Shown here: positions 34,020-42,379 of the stretch, in pieces
Position numbering within the stretch: position 1 is the first letter of the stretch
Layout of the letters: every line of letters starts with the position of its first letter
DNA from: Thermoleophilia bacterium
GTDB taxonomy: Bacteria > Actinomycetota > Thermoleophilia > Solirubrobacterales > 70-9
Direction of reading: 5' to 3'
DNA: 42,437 nt
Assembly (NCBI GenBank): GCA_016650125.1
Contig: JAENWT010000020.1
Span: forward strand, 1 to 42,437
Notes under the pieces: generated by a model
Seen by the model: only the letters and a program-made list of their open reading frames with translations
The model's database searches: none
What the model was told of the DNA's origin: nothing
Program-made: the position numbers and the translations under genes

Positions 34020-34872
34020 CGGTGCCCATGTTTCCACAGCGGGAGGTCTGGTGAAGGCGGTGGGTCGCGGTGACGAAATTGGCGCCTCCTCGATCCAGAT
34101 TTTCAACCAGAGCCCGCGGGCCTGGCGGCCGACGAAGTACACCGATGACGATTTCGCCGAGTTCAAAGAGGCAATCGATGAATCCAGTGTCGAATCGGTG
34201 ATCATCCACGCCGTCTACCTGATCAATCCGGCTACTCCGGACCGGGAACTGCGGCGAAAGTCGCTCGAGTCGCTCACGCACGCCCTGAGCATCGGAGACG
34301 GCATCGGAGCGACCGGCGTCGTCCTCCACCCCGGTTCACGCAAGGACGCCGAGCTGATCCCGGCGATGATCCGCTCCGGCGAGGTGATCGAACAGGCGAT
34401 CAACCAAACCGACTCCTGTCCGGTCCTGATCGAACAGATGGCGGGGCACAAGGGCATCCTCGGCCACACCTTCGAGGAGATCGCCGCGATCACCGAGGCG
34501 GCCGGCGGTGGCGAGCGGATCGGCGCCTGCCTCGATTCATGCCATCTGTTCGCCGCCGGCTACGACATCCGGACCCCCGAGTCAATCGGCATGGTCATCG
34601 ACGATCTCGAGACCCAGCTCGGCAAGAAGCGCCTGCAGGCGCTCCACCTGAACGACTCGAAGGACCCGTTCGGATCGAAGAAGGACCGGCACGAGGACAT
34701 CGGCAAGGGTGAGATCGGCGACGAGGCGATGTCCTGGTTCCTGTCCGAGCCCCGGTTCGAGGGCCTCACGGCCCCCATGGAGACGCCGGGAAAACACAAG
34801 GAAGGAGTCAGCAAGGCGGACGTCGACCACGTGCGCAAGCTGTACAAGCGGGGCCTCAAGAATCGCAAGTGA
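34012..34872 (+). CDS. nfo: Endonuclease IV (AP endonuclease)
   Basis: Zinc-dependent endonuclease that cuts abasic sites in base-excision repair. It has 286 aa. The TIM-barrel metal ligands are visible: His66 (VIIHAVYLINPA), His106 (VVLHPGS), Glu141 (IEQMAGH), Asp175 and His178 (LDSCHLFAAGYD), His211 and Asp214 (LHLNDSKD), then DRHEDIGKGEIG. Start ATG at 34012 gives the canonical MLIGAHVSTAGG. GGAGGT ends 11 bases upstream, a little far but usable. The 5' end overlaps gltX on the other strand. Confidence 0.95.
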   Translation: MLIGAHVSTAGGLVKAVGRGDEIGASSIQIFNQSPRAWRPTKYTDDDFAEFKEAIDESSVESVIIHAVYLINPATPDRELRRKSLESLTHALSIGDGIGATGVVLHPGSRKDAELIPAMIRSGEVIEQAINQTDSCPVLIEQMAGHKGILGHTFEEIAAITEAAGGGERIGACLDSCHLFAAGYDIRTPESIGMVIDDLETQLGKKRLQALHLNDSKDPFGSKKDRHEDIGKGEIGDEAMSWFLSEPRFEGLTAPMETPGKHKEGVSKADVDHVRKLYKRGLKNRK

Positions 34873-34905
34873 TCGGACCATGCCGCTAAGGGATAGTTTG
34901 TCGGC

Positions 34906-36303
34906 ATGACCAAGCCCAAGCACCCCACGCCGCAGCAGAAGTTTAATCCCGAGAGGGAACAGTTGCTGGTGGAGAGTTACTTCACCGAGCCTGCCGCAAG
35001 TCACACCATGCCGGAGGTCGGAGTCACTCCTCGCGCCGCCTACAACGTCATCGCCACGGAGATGGAGCTTGACGGCGATCCGAACAAGAACCTGGCCACC
35101 TTCGTGACCACCTGGATGGAGCCTGAGGCGAAGCAGCTGATCAGCGACAGCCTCCACAAGAACTACATCGATCACGCCGAGTACCCACGTACCGCCGAGA
35201 TCTCAAAACGCTGCGTCCGCATGATCCACGGCCTCTTCAACGGTCCCGAAGGCCAGGACTCCCCCGGTACCGCCTGCGCCGGCTCATCCGAAGCGGTGAT
35301 GCTCGGCGCTCTCTCGATGAAGTGGAACTGGAAGAACCGCCAGGAAAAGGCCGGCAAGCCTACGACCAAGCCAAACCTCGTCTACGGATCCGACGTCCAC
35401 GTTGTCTGGGACAAGTTCTGCCGCTACTTCGACGTCGAGCCCCGCAACATTCCGATTCCCAAGGGCAAGACGGTCATGGGCCCGGACGACTTCCGCGAGC
35501 ACATAGACGAAAACACGATCGGTGTGATCGGTGTGGTCGGCACCACCTTCACGGGCCAGTGCGACGACGTCGTCGGCATCGACCAGATGCTGACCGAGCT
35601 GAAGGGCAAGGGCCTCGAGGTGCCGATGCACATCGACGGTGCCTCCGGAGGATTCGTCTTCCCGTTCTCCGAACCGGACTTCACCTGGGACTTCCGCCTC
35701 GATTCGGTCGTGTCGATCAACGCCTCCGGCCACAAGTTCGGCCTGGTCTACCCCGGCATCGGCTGGCTGATCACCCGGACCGACGCCCAGGTGCCGGAAG
35801 ACCTCATCTTCTACGAGGACTACCTCGGCGAGAAGGACGCGACCTTCACCCTGAACTTCTCGGGCAGCTCGTCCTTCGTTCTGGCCCAGTACTACCAGTT
35901 CATCCGCCTGGGTCACAGCGGCTACAGCTCGGTCGTGCGAGCCATGACCAAGAACCGTCACGCCCTGGCCGACCGCCTGCGCGACATGGATGCGCTCACG
36001 GTCTACGACGACGACAACCCCACCCTGCCGCTGCTGATCGCCAAGACGAACGACAACGAGTCATTCGACAGCAACGACCTGGTCGGCGAGCTGGCCCGGC
36101 GCCGCGGCTGGATGGTCCCGGCCTATCAGATGCCCCCCGACAACGAGAACGACCGGATCATGCGAATGCTGGTCAAGTTCAACCAGACCCGCGAACTGGT
36201 CGACGCCCTCTGCGACGACTTCGAAGCCTCGATCACCTATCTGCGCAAGCGGGGCGAGGGCAAGGACCCAACACCCCCGGTCCATACGGGTCACGGTTAC
36301 TAG
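34906..36303 (+). CDS. Glutamate decarboxylase
   Basis: PLP-dependent group II decarboxylase that turns glutamate into GABA and CO2, used in acid resistance or the GABA shunt. It has 465 aa, the GadB length. Visible: the N-terminal block EYPRTAEISKRCVRMI, TACAGSSEAVMLGAL, VHVVWDKFCRYFDVEPR, HIDGASGGFVFPF, the PLP lysine Lys277 in INASGHKFGLVYPG, and a C-terminal part ending PPVHTGHGY. No glutamate/GABA antiporter is nearby, so an acid-resistance role is not established here. ATG at 34906 is the clear start. Confidence 0.93.
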   Translation: MTKPKHPTPQQKFNPEREQLLVESYFTEPAASHTMPEVGVTPRAAYNVIATEMELDGDPNKNLATFVTTWMEPEAKQLISDSLHKNYIDHAEYPRTAEISKRCVRMIHGLFNGPEGQDSPGTACAGSSEAVMLGALSMKWNWKNRQEKAGKPTTKPNLVYGSDVHVVWDKFCRYFDVEPRNIPIPKGKTVMGPDDFREHIDENTIGVIGVVGTTFTGQCDDVVGIDQMLTELKGKGLEVPMHIDGASGGFVFPFSEPDFTWDFRLDSVVSINASGHKFGLVYPGIGWLITRTDAQVPEDLIFYEDYLGEKDATFTLNFSGSSSFVLAQYYQFIRLGHSGYSSVVRAMTKNRHALADRLRDMDALTVYDDDNPTLPLLIAKTNDNESFDSNDLVGELARRRGWMVPAYQMPPDNENDRIMRMLVKFNQTRELVDALCDDFEASITYLRKRGEGKDPTPPVHTGHGY

Positions 36304-36309
36304 GGCGGA

Positions 36310-36438
36310 CTCCGTGGGGCGCGGCGCGGGCATTCCTGCCCAGGATGCGATTTAACGGATGGGACGCTCCCTTTGATCGCGCTGCGCCGCGATCCATTGA
36401 CAACTAAGCACCTGGACAGGAATACCCGCACCACGCCC
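36310..36438 (-). ncRNA. Family-2 long-stem structured element, copy 2
   Basis: About 80% identical to copy 1 at 16955-17083. The stem and inner segments (AGTTGTCAAT and GTTAAATCGCATCC on the minus strand) are conserved, and the apical region is changed to a different hairpin (GATCGCG / CGCGATC). Changes in the long stem keep pairing when read as minus-strand RNA with G-U allowed, for example in the CCTGTCC/GGGCAGG segment. Confidence 0.6.
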
Positions 36439-36458
36439 AAGCCCCCAGCGAGACCACG

Positions 36459-36496
36459 AAAGTCCCCGATAATCCCGGACTTTCGGGATCTCGACG
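36459..36496. repeat. Palindromic repeat with conserved flank, copy 2
   Basis: AAAGTCC and GGACTTT arms surround GATAATC-type centre bases. The block GACTTTCGGGATCTCGACG (36478-36496) is identical to that in copy 1. The arms differ from copy 1 but stay largely complementary. Confidence 0.6.
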
Positions 36497-36536
36497 AAAG
36501 GAGGCTCCCGAGACTCGGCTTTTCCACGGAACGTAA

Positions 36537-36679
36537 GTGGGTGGTTCCCGGTGGTCTCCTGGGTGCGCCTGCCGAGGAGTAAGCGAAGGTGGTGACGGGG
36601 GCGCACTTTCGTGCGTTCCCAAGGCTCCGAGCGTCGACGAAGGTCAGGCGTGCGTAGGTGGCCAGCGGGGGCCGCCCGC
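36537..36679 (+). ncRNA. Family-1 structured RNA element, copy B
   Basis: Bases 36537-36571 pair with 36645-36679 over 35 positions, exactly the stem length of copy A, with three mismatches and eight G-U pairs that hold only on the plus strand. The internal loop GCCGAGGAGTAAGCGAAGGT / GAGCGTCGACGAAGGTCAGG is identical to copy A. The distal hairpin reads GGGGGCGCAC / GTGCGTTCCC, where copy A has T-A in place of one C-G pair: a compensatory change. The basal CGCC/GGCG pairs likewise replace CTCC/GGAG. An intrinsic terminator follows 18 bp later. Confidence 0.65.
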
Positions 36680-36697
36680 CACCTCATGTCTGCAATA

Positions 36698-36725
36698 GAA
36701 AGGGCGGCCTGCTGGCCGCCCTTTC
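36698..36725. terminator. Bidirectional intrinsic terminator
   Basis: GAAAGGGCGGCC, loop TGCT, GGCCGCCCTTTC. The stem is the same as at 320-347 and the loop differs. It ends family-1 copy B on the plus strand and probably the acyl-CoA dehydrogenase gene on the minus strand. Confidence 0.75.
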
Positions 36726-36753
36726 GACGTAACACTCAGCTGCTAGCCAGCTT

Positions 36754-38028
36754 CTACTTGATGTGGTGTCCCGAAATCGCTCGGGAAATCACGAGGCGTT
36801 GGATCTCGCTGGTTCCTTCGAAGATGTCGTAGATCTTCGCGTCGCGGTGCATTCTCTCCACCGGAAACTCGCGGGTGTATCCGTTGCCGCCCAGGATCTG
36901 GATGGCCCGTTCGGTGACCCAGGTGGCGACTTCGCCGGACTTGAGCTTCGACATCGAACCTTCGGCGTTATTGAACGGGACCTGGTTTCGGCCCATCCAG
37001 GACGCACGCCAGACCAGCAGCCTCGCGGCGTCGATCTCCATCTTCATGTCGGCGAGGGTGAAGGCGATCGCCTGGTTCTCGACGATCGGCTTGCCGAACT
37101 GGACCCGCTCCTTGGCGTAATCGAGGGCGAATTCGTAGGCGGCACGGGCGATACCGATCGCCTGGGCACCGACCACGGGACGGCTGGCCTCGAAAGTCGC
37201 CATGGCGGCCTGAGACTTGCCCTTCTTGCCCTCACGGACCCGGGCGAGGCGCTCGTCGAGCTTCTCCTTGCCGCCCAGCAGGCACTTGCCGGGCACCCGG
37301 CAGTCGTCGAGGTGCACGTCGGCGGTGTGGGAAGCACGGATGCCGTGCTTCTTGACCTTGGCGCCCTGCTCGCAGCCGGGGGTGTTCGGCGGAATGATGA
37401 AGGCGGCGTGGCCGCGTGAGCCGAGCTCACGGTCGACCGAGGCGATGATCACGTGGACGTTGGCGATGCCACCGTTGGTGGCCCAGGCCTTCTGGCCGTT
37501 GATCACCCATTCGTCGCTGGCCTCGTCGTACTTGGCCATCGTGCGAACGGCGGATACGTCGGAACCTGCATCCGGCTCAGACGAGCAGAACGCGGCGACC
37601 TTGACGTCGTCAGCGGTGCCGAAGCACTGCGGGATCCATTCGCCCATCTGCTCGGGCGTACCTTGACCGAAGATCGACGCTACGGCCAGCGTGGTACCGG
37701 AAATCGCCATGCCGATGCCGGCGTCTCCCCAGAACATCTCTTCGTTGACGAGCGGCAGGCTGAGTCCACTTTCGTCGGCGAAGAACTGGGCAATGCCATC
37801 AAAGCCATAGAGCCCGATCTTGGCGGCCTCCTGGACTATTTCCCAAGGGAATTCCTCCCGCTCGTCCCATTCGTGGGCGGCCGGGCGCATGACGCCTTCG
37901 GCGAACCCGTGCACCCATTCCTGGATGTCCTTCTGGTCCTGGTTCAGTTCGAGGCTGAACGGCGGCTTCTCGTCCACGGTTCCGGCCTGCTCCTGGGGGA
38001 TTTCTTCGGAAGTCTCAATCACAGTCAT
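36754..38028 (-). CDS. Acyl-CoA dehydrogenase
   Basis: FAD enzyme that inserts the alpha-beta double bond in acyl-CoA, passing electrons to ETF. It has 424 aa. Visible: the N-terminal helical domain; CSSEPDAGSDVSAVRT, the flavin/substrate loop of the beta domain; INGQKAWATNGG; RVQFGKPIVENQAIAFTLAD; AIQILGGNGYTREFPVERM; and catalytic Glu404 in DIFEGTSEIQRL. The first 25 residues are acidic and variable. Chain-length preference cannot be read. ATG at 38028 is preceded six bases upstream by a -10-like TAACAT. A perfect palindrome at 38070-38085 is a candidate repressor site. It lies downstream of dnaE but likely has its own promoter. Confidence 0.9.
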   Translation of the reverse strand: MTVIETSEEIPQEQAGTVDEKPPFSLELNQDQKDIQEWVHGFAEGVMRPAAHEWDEREEFPWEIVQEAAKIGLYGFDGIAQFFADESGLSLPLVNEEMFWGDAGIGMAISGTTLAVASIFGQGTPEQMGEWIPQCFGTADDVKVAAFCSSEPDAGSDVSAVRTMAKYDEASDEWVINGQKAWATNGGIANVHVIIASVDRELGSRGHAAFIIPPNTPGCEQGAKVKKHGIRASHTADVHLDDCRVPGKCLLGGKEKLDERLARVREGKKGKSQAAMATFEASRPVVGAQAIGIARAAYEFALDYAKERVQFGKPIVENQAIAFTLADMKMEIDAARLLVWRASWMGRNQVPFNNAEGSMSKLKSGEVATWVTERAIQILGGNGYTREFPVERMHRDAKIYDIFEGTSEIQRLVISRAISGHHIK

Positions 38029-38069
38029 AAATGTATGTTACATGGATCGATGACATGGTTGCGTGATAC

Positions 38070-38085
38070 TTGACCGATAGGTCAA
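38070..38085. promoter_or_regulatory. Perfect palindrome, candidate TetR-type operator
   Basis: TTGACCGATAGGTCAA: 6-bp arms around GATA, 42 bp before the acyl-CoA dehydrogenase start and 21 bp past the dnaE stop. The form resembles operators of TetR-family fatty-acid regulators. No such regulator is in the window. Confidence 0.55.
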
Positions 38086-38105
38086 TCAGCCAGGTATCCG
38101 GCCTG

Positions 38106-41100
38106 TCACGCGGCCTGTGCCTCCCCGCCGCTGAACATCTCGTCGAGTTCGCTCCTGAGACCGGCCGATTGCCGCACCTTGTAGTCCGGTCCGAGTTTCA
38201 GCTTGCGCTCGCGATCTCCATCGACCACAACCAGGTGGACTTCGTTCTCGCCGCGGTGGTGCTTGAAGATGACTTTCATCTCCTCGAGGGCGTCGAGGGA
38301 GAGGCGCTCCGAGTCGACCTTGACCGTGAAGGGCTCGTTGCGGCGGGCCTGGTGCTCCTTGGCCTTCTCGATTTCGGCCGGCTTGGGGTCAAAGATCTGA
38401 GCGTCCTGGACGACCAGTTTCGTGCCCTTTTCGGTCTGGTCGACGCGACCCTTGACCAGCACCACCGAATCGAGCTGTACGGCCTGGGTCTTGTCCGACT
38501 CACCGGCCTTGAAAACGATCAGTTCGATCTCGGTCTCGATGTCACTCAGGGTCGCGAACGCCATCTGTGACCCGCTTTTGGTCCGCAGCTTCTTGTACTC
38601 GGTGATGATTCCGCCGACCGTCACCCACGACCCGTCCTCCCGGCCACCGAGCTCGGCCAGCGTGCAATCGGACTTGAACTCGAGGGCCTCGCGCAGCCCG
38701 TCGAGCGGATGGGACGAGAGGAAGATGCCGAGAGTTTCTTTTTCGAGGGTCAGGATATCCTTCTGCTCGAACTCGACCTCGGTGATCGGCGGGTGCTGCC
38801 CGCTCATGGCCCCACCCTGCGACGCGCCACCTTCGCCGCCCATGTCAAAAATCGAACCCTGACCCAGGTGAGCGTCGGACTGGGCCTGGTTGCCGGCGGA
38901 CTGGGCCTCCGGGAGCATCTCGAGCATTCCCTTGCGGGATCCAGGCAAGGAATCGAAGGCACCACACTTGATCAGGCATTCGATCGCCCGCTTGTTGACC
39001 GACCTTGAATCCGCCCGTTCGCAGAAGTCCCAGAGCGAATCGAAGGGGCGCTCCTCCTTTGCGTGGAGGATCGCCTCGACCGCCGAAAAGCCGACGTTCT
39101 TGACCGCGTCGAGCCCGAAGCGAATGTCGGTGCCGTCAACCACGAAGCTGTGGTCGGAAACGTTGATGTCCGGCGGCATCACCTTGATACCCATCTCCGA
39201 GCAGCGGGAGATGTACCCCGGAACCTTGTCCTTGGTGTTCATGACCGAAGAGATCACGGCAGCCATGTACTCGGCCGGGTAGTTCGCCTTGAGGTATGCC
39301 GTGCGGTACGCGATCAGCCCGTAACAGGCTGCGTGCGACTTGTTGAACGAGTAGTCCGCCGCCGCGGTCATCGATCTCCAGAGGCTGGTCGAGACGGATC
39401 GGTCGGTCCCGGAGGTCGCCGTACCCTCCATGAACATCGACTCCATTTCGGCCATCGCCTTGCGATCCTTCTTGCCAATCGCCTTGCGCAGGTCATCCGA
39501 CTCGGCGGGAGAGAACCCGGCCAACGCCTTCGAGATCTCCATCAGCTGCTCCTGGTAGACCAGGCAACCGTAGGTCCCTTCGGTGATCTCCTTCAGGCGG
39601 GGATCGGCGTATTCGACGGTTGAAGGATCGGCCTTACCCCGCGCATAGGCGGGAATCTCGGCCATGGCACCGGGCCGGTAGAGCGAGACCAGGGCGATGA
39701 TGTCGTCGAATTCGGTCGGGTTCACCTGCTTCATGGCCGCGCGCATGCCTTCGGATTCGAGCTGGAAGACACCGGTCGAGTCACCTCCGGCGAGCATCAG
39801 ATAGGTCTTCTCATCATCAAGCGGGATCTCGCCGATGTCGATCTCGTCGCCGCGCGACCGCTGGATGATGTCGATCGCATCATCGATCACATCGAGGTTT
39901 CGCAGGCCGAGGAAGTCCATCTTGAGCAGACCCATTGCCTCGACCGGCTTCATCGAATACTGGGTCACCGTCTTGTACGACTTGATCGGCTTGCCGTTCT
40001 CGTCGCTGGCCGGCGCGGCCGATTTGTCCTCGACCAGCTGAAGCGGCACGATCTCCTTCAACGGCCGTCCGGAGATGACCACGGCCGCGGCGTGGATCGA
40101 GGTGTTGCGGATCTTGCCTTCGAGTCCCTTGGCCGTGTCGATGATCTTCTTCGCGTCGGCGTCGGTCTCGTAGGTCTTCATGAGTTCCTGCCCCGGCTTC
40201 AGGCAGTCTTCAAACGACGGCGAGCGGCCCATGATCGGGGCCGGGATCTGCTTGGCCAGGGTGTCGGCCGTCTTGTAGTCGTATCCGTGGACGCGGGCCG
40301 AGTCACGAATCGCGGCGCGCGGCGCCATCGTGCCGAAGGTGATGATCTGGGCGACCGAGTCCGAGCCGTACTTCTCGGTCACGTACTGGATCATGCGGTC
40401 CCGCCCACGGACCGAGAAGTCGATGTCGATATCCGGCATCGACTTGCGCCCGGGGTTGAGGAAACGTTCGAAGAAGAGGTCGTACTCGACCGGGTCGATG
40501 TCGGTGATGCCCAGCGAGTAGGAGACGATCGAGCCCGCCGCGGAACCTCGACCCGGGCCGACCGAGATTCCATTCTCCCGCGCGTACTTGATGAAGTCCC
40601 AGACGATCAGGAAGTAGTCAGGGAAACCCATCTCCTCGATCACGCCGAGCTCGAACTCGAGCCGTTCCATCGCGATCGACGGCACCGGGTCGCCGTAGCG
40701 CCCCTTGAGGCCTTCGAGGGCGATCCGGCGGAGCATCAGCTTCGAGTCCTCGTTGTTCTCGGTCGGGAACTTCGGCAGCAGGATCTCGCCGAGCGGGATC
40801 TCGACGTTGCAGCGCTCGGCGACCTCGAGGGTCATCGGCACCGCCTCGGGCCACTCGGCGAACGCGGCGGTCATCTCGCCGGCGTCCTTGAGGTAGAACT
40901 CGTTCGTGTCGAAGGTCATCTTCGGCGCGTCGAGCGTCGACTTGGTCTGAACGCAGAGCAGGGCCGTGTGGTTGACGTAGTCCTCGCGCCGCAGGTAATG
41001 GACGTCGGCGGTCGCGACCAGCGGGCGGCCGACTTCCCGGGCGATGCGCGCGATCTGCTCGTTGGCGCGGTTCTGATCGTCGATCCCGTTCTTCTGGACC

Positions 41101-41717
41101 TCCATGTAAACCTGCTCGGGACCGAACACCTGCATCAGCTCGTCGAGGTGCTCCCGGGCATCGTCGGGCCGGTCTTCAACCAGCCGCTTGACGAATCGTG
41201 CCTGGAGGCAGCCGGTGAGGACGATCACTCCTTCGGCGTGGCGGGCGAGCAGCTCCATGTCGATGTTGGCCTTGCCGCGGTGATAGCCCTCGAGGAAGCC
41301 TTCGGAACTGAGTTCGACCAGGTTGCGGAAGCCGACGTCGTTCTCGGCCAGCAGCGTCAAGTGGTTGCGCTCGTACTTCGGCATCTCCCGCACCGTGTGG
41401 CGGTCGTCCACGTAATACGCCTCGATGCCGAGGATCGGCTTGACGTCGTTGGCCTTACAGGCCTTGTACATGTCGAGCGCGCCGTTCATGACGCCGTGGT
41501 CGGTCAGGCTGAGGGCGGGCATGTCGAGCTCCGCCGCGCGGGCCGCCATCTCCTTGATGTTGCACGCTCCGTCGAGCACCGAATGCTCACTGTGTACATG
41601 CAGATGAGCGACCTGAGGGCTGGATGAAGAAGTGTTTTCCACGGACGGCCATGATGGCATCTGGCCCGGATATGAAAATGCATCGAAGTTGGTATTTCCG
41701 GGATCAATCTTTGCCAT
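38106..41717 (-). CDS. dnaE: DNA polymerase III alpha subunit
   Basis: Replicative polymerase. It has 1203 aa from ATG at 41717 (MAKIDPGNTN); ATG at 41660 is an alternative. The open frame continues to 42029, but that part is antisense to sixA. The PHP domain comes first: HLHVHSEHSVLDG near residue 38, LTDHGVMNG, GIEAYYV, RNHLTLL, VLTGC and TADVHY. All metal ligands appear intact, so it may proofread. The polymerase core has GPGRGSAAGSIVSYSLG and MPDIDIDFSVRGRD with the catalytic aspartates. The tandem HhH region precedes a C-terminal OB domain (WVTVGGIITEYKKL). It is divergent from sixA with 15 bp between starts. Confidence 0.96.
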   Translation of the reverse strand: MAKIDPGNTNFDAFSYPGQMPSWPSVENTSSSSPQVAHLHVHSEHSVLDGACNIKEMAARAAELDMPALSLTDHGVMNGALDMYKACKANDVKPILGIEAYYVDDRHTVREMPKYERNHLTLLAENDVGFRNLVELSSEGFLEGYHRGKANIDMELLARHAEGVIVLTGCLQARFVKRLVEDRPDDAREHLDELMQVFGPEQVYMEVQKNGIDDQNRANEQIARIAREVGRPLVATADVHYLRREDYVNHTALLCVQTKSTLDAPKMTFDTNEFYLKDAGEMTAAFAEWPEAVPMTLEVAERCNVEIPLGEILLPKFPTENNEDSKLMLRRIALEGLKGRYGDPVPSIAMERLEFELGVIEEMGFPDYFLIVWDFIKYARENGISVGPGRGSAAGSIVSYSLGITDIDPVEYDLFFERFLNPGRKSMPDIDIDFSVRGRDRMIQYVTEKYGSDSVAQIITFGTMAPRAAIRDSARVHGYDYKTADTLAKQIPAPIMGRSPSFEDCLKPGQELMKTYETDADAKKIIDTAKGLEGKIRNTSIHAAAVVISGRPLKEIVPLQLVEDKSAAPASDENGKPIKSYKTVTQYSMKPVEAMGLLKMDFLGLRNLDVIDDAIDIIQRSRGDEIDIGEIPLDDEKTYLMLAGGDSTGVFQLESEGMRAAMKQVNPTEFDDIIALVSLYRPGAMAEIPAYARGKADPSTVEYADPRLKEITEGTYGCLVYQEQLMEISKALAGFSPAESDDLRKAIGKKDRKAMAEMESMFMEGTATSGTDRSVSTSLWRSMTAAADYSFNKSHAACYGLIAYRTAYLKANYPAEYMAAVISSVMNTKDKVPGYISRCSEMGIKVMPPDINVSDHSFVVDGTDIRFGLDAVKNVGFSAVEAILHAKEERPFDSLWDFCERADSRSVNKRAIECLIKCGAFDSLPGSRKGMLEMLPEAQSAGNQAQSDAHLGQGSIFDMGGEGGASQGGAMSGQHPPITEVEFEQKDILTLEKETLGIFLSSHPLDGLREALEFKSDCTLAELGGREDGSWVTVGGIITEYKKLRTKSGSQMAFATLSDIETEIELIVFKAGESDKTQAVQLDSVVLVKGRVDQTEKGTKLVVQDAQIFDPKPAEIEKAKEHQARRNEPFTVKVDSERLSLDALEEMKVIFKHHRGENEVHLVVVDGDRERKLKLGPDYKVRQSAGLRSELDEMFSGGEAQAA

Positions 41718-41732
41718 ATCGTTGGAGCCACG

Positions 41733-42167
41733 ATGATTTACCTGCTCCGACATGGCGATGCTGAAAACGAAGGTGAAGGAGGCGACGCCGCGCGTCGGCT
41801 CACTGCCAAGGGCGAGGCTCAGGCGGCCGCCGCCGGACGAGCCATCGCCGCCCTCGGGCTGAACATCGACTCCTGCCTGACAAGCCCCCGGGTCCGGGCC
41901 CGGGACACGGCCGAGATCGCCTGCAACGCATTGTCGGTGAAGCCGGAAATCGTCGAGTCGATCGGCGACGGCGGTTACGACACGCTCGAGCTCGCAGCCG
42001 GGCGCGGCGACGTGATGATCGTCGGCCACGAACCGGTCCTGTCAATGGAAGTGACCCGACTGACCGGGGCCAGCATCAAACTGAAAAAGGGCGGCTTGGC
42101 GATCCTTGAGCCGGGAACTTTGCGGGCGCTACTGCGCCCCGTCGAGCTTGAAGCTATCGCGGGCTGA
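41733..42167 (+). CDS. SixA-type histidine phosphatase
   Basis: A 144-aa histidine-phosphatase-superfamily protein with the catalytic motif LLRHGDAE (residues 4-11) and the second conserved His in IVGHEPVLS. SixA-type enzymes remove phosphate from phosphohistidine in phosphotransfer proteins. Short length and the absence of an extra domain fit SixA. Target unknown. ATG at 41733 has GGAG six bases upstream. It is followed by a 270-bp hairpin-rich non-coding stretch. Confidence 0.85.
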   Translation: MIYLLRHGDAENEGEGGDAARRLTAKGEAQAAAAGRAIAALGLNIDSCLTSPRVRARDTAEIACNALSVKPEIVESIGDGGYDTLELAAGRGDVMIVGHEPVLSMEVTRLTGASIKLKKGGLAILEPGTLRALLRPVELEAIAG

Positions 42168-42198
42168 GTATCGGTCTGCCGACGGGGCGCGGGCAAAG

Positions 42199-42239
42199 AA
42201 TCGTTCTTTTTCATCGACTATGGATGAAAAAGGACGATT
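42199..42239. repeat. 17-bp hairpin
   Basis: AATCGTTCTTTTTCATC pairs with GATGAAAAAGGACGATT with one T-G wobble, loop GACTATG. It sits 31 bp after the sixA stop and could end that transcript, although no T-run follows. Confidence 0.65.
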
Positions 42240-42272
42240 GTGTTGGTTCGGGGTCGGTCTGCCGAGAATGGC

Positions 42273-42314
42273 GGGCAAAACTCGATTAGGAGAACAAGCT
42301 CCTGGTTTTTGCCC
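42273..42314 (+). terminator. Nested hairpin with T-run
   Basis: AGGAG (42288-42292) pairs with CTCCT (42299-42303), followed by GGTTTTT, an intrinsic-terminator form on the plus strand. An outer GGGCAAAA/TTTTGCCC stem encloses it. Confidence 0.5.
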
Positions 42315-42341
42315 TCTCTCTCCGCTATCACAGCTTTGCAT

Positions 42342-42379
42342 CAAGCACATATTTTGTCTTCGGACAAAATCTGTGTTTG
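42342..42379. repeat. 17-position hairpin with TTCG tetraloop
   Basis: ATTTTGTC-TTCG-GACAAAAT, extended past a single T/C mismatch by CAAGCACA / TGTGTTTG. The C(TTCG)G tetraloop is the extra-stable RNA type. Function unknown. Confidence 0.65.

Larger units (their letters stand above)
36304..36753. other. Non-coding convergent intergenic stretch, composite of repeats
   Basis: 450 bp without a gene, between convergent glutamate decarboxylase and acyl-CoA dehydrogenase. In order it holds family-2 copy 2 (36310-36438), palindromic repeat copy 2 (36459-36496), family-1 copy B (36537-36679) and a terminator (36698-36725). Small ORFs here follow the repeats and lack coding character. Confidence 0.75.

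Noticed and set aside
41718-42029. N-terminal extension of dnaE
   Set aside because: The extra 104 residues are the antisense of sixA and match no DnaE; the PHP domain begins shortly after the ATG at 41717.
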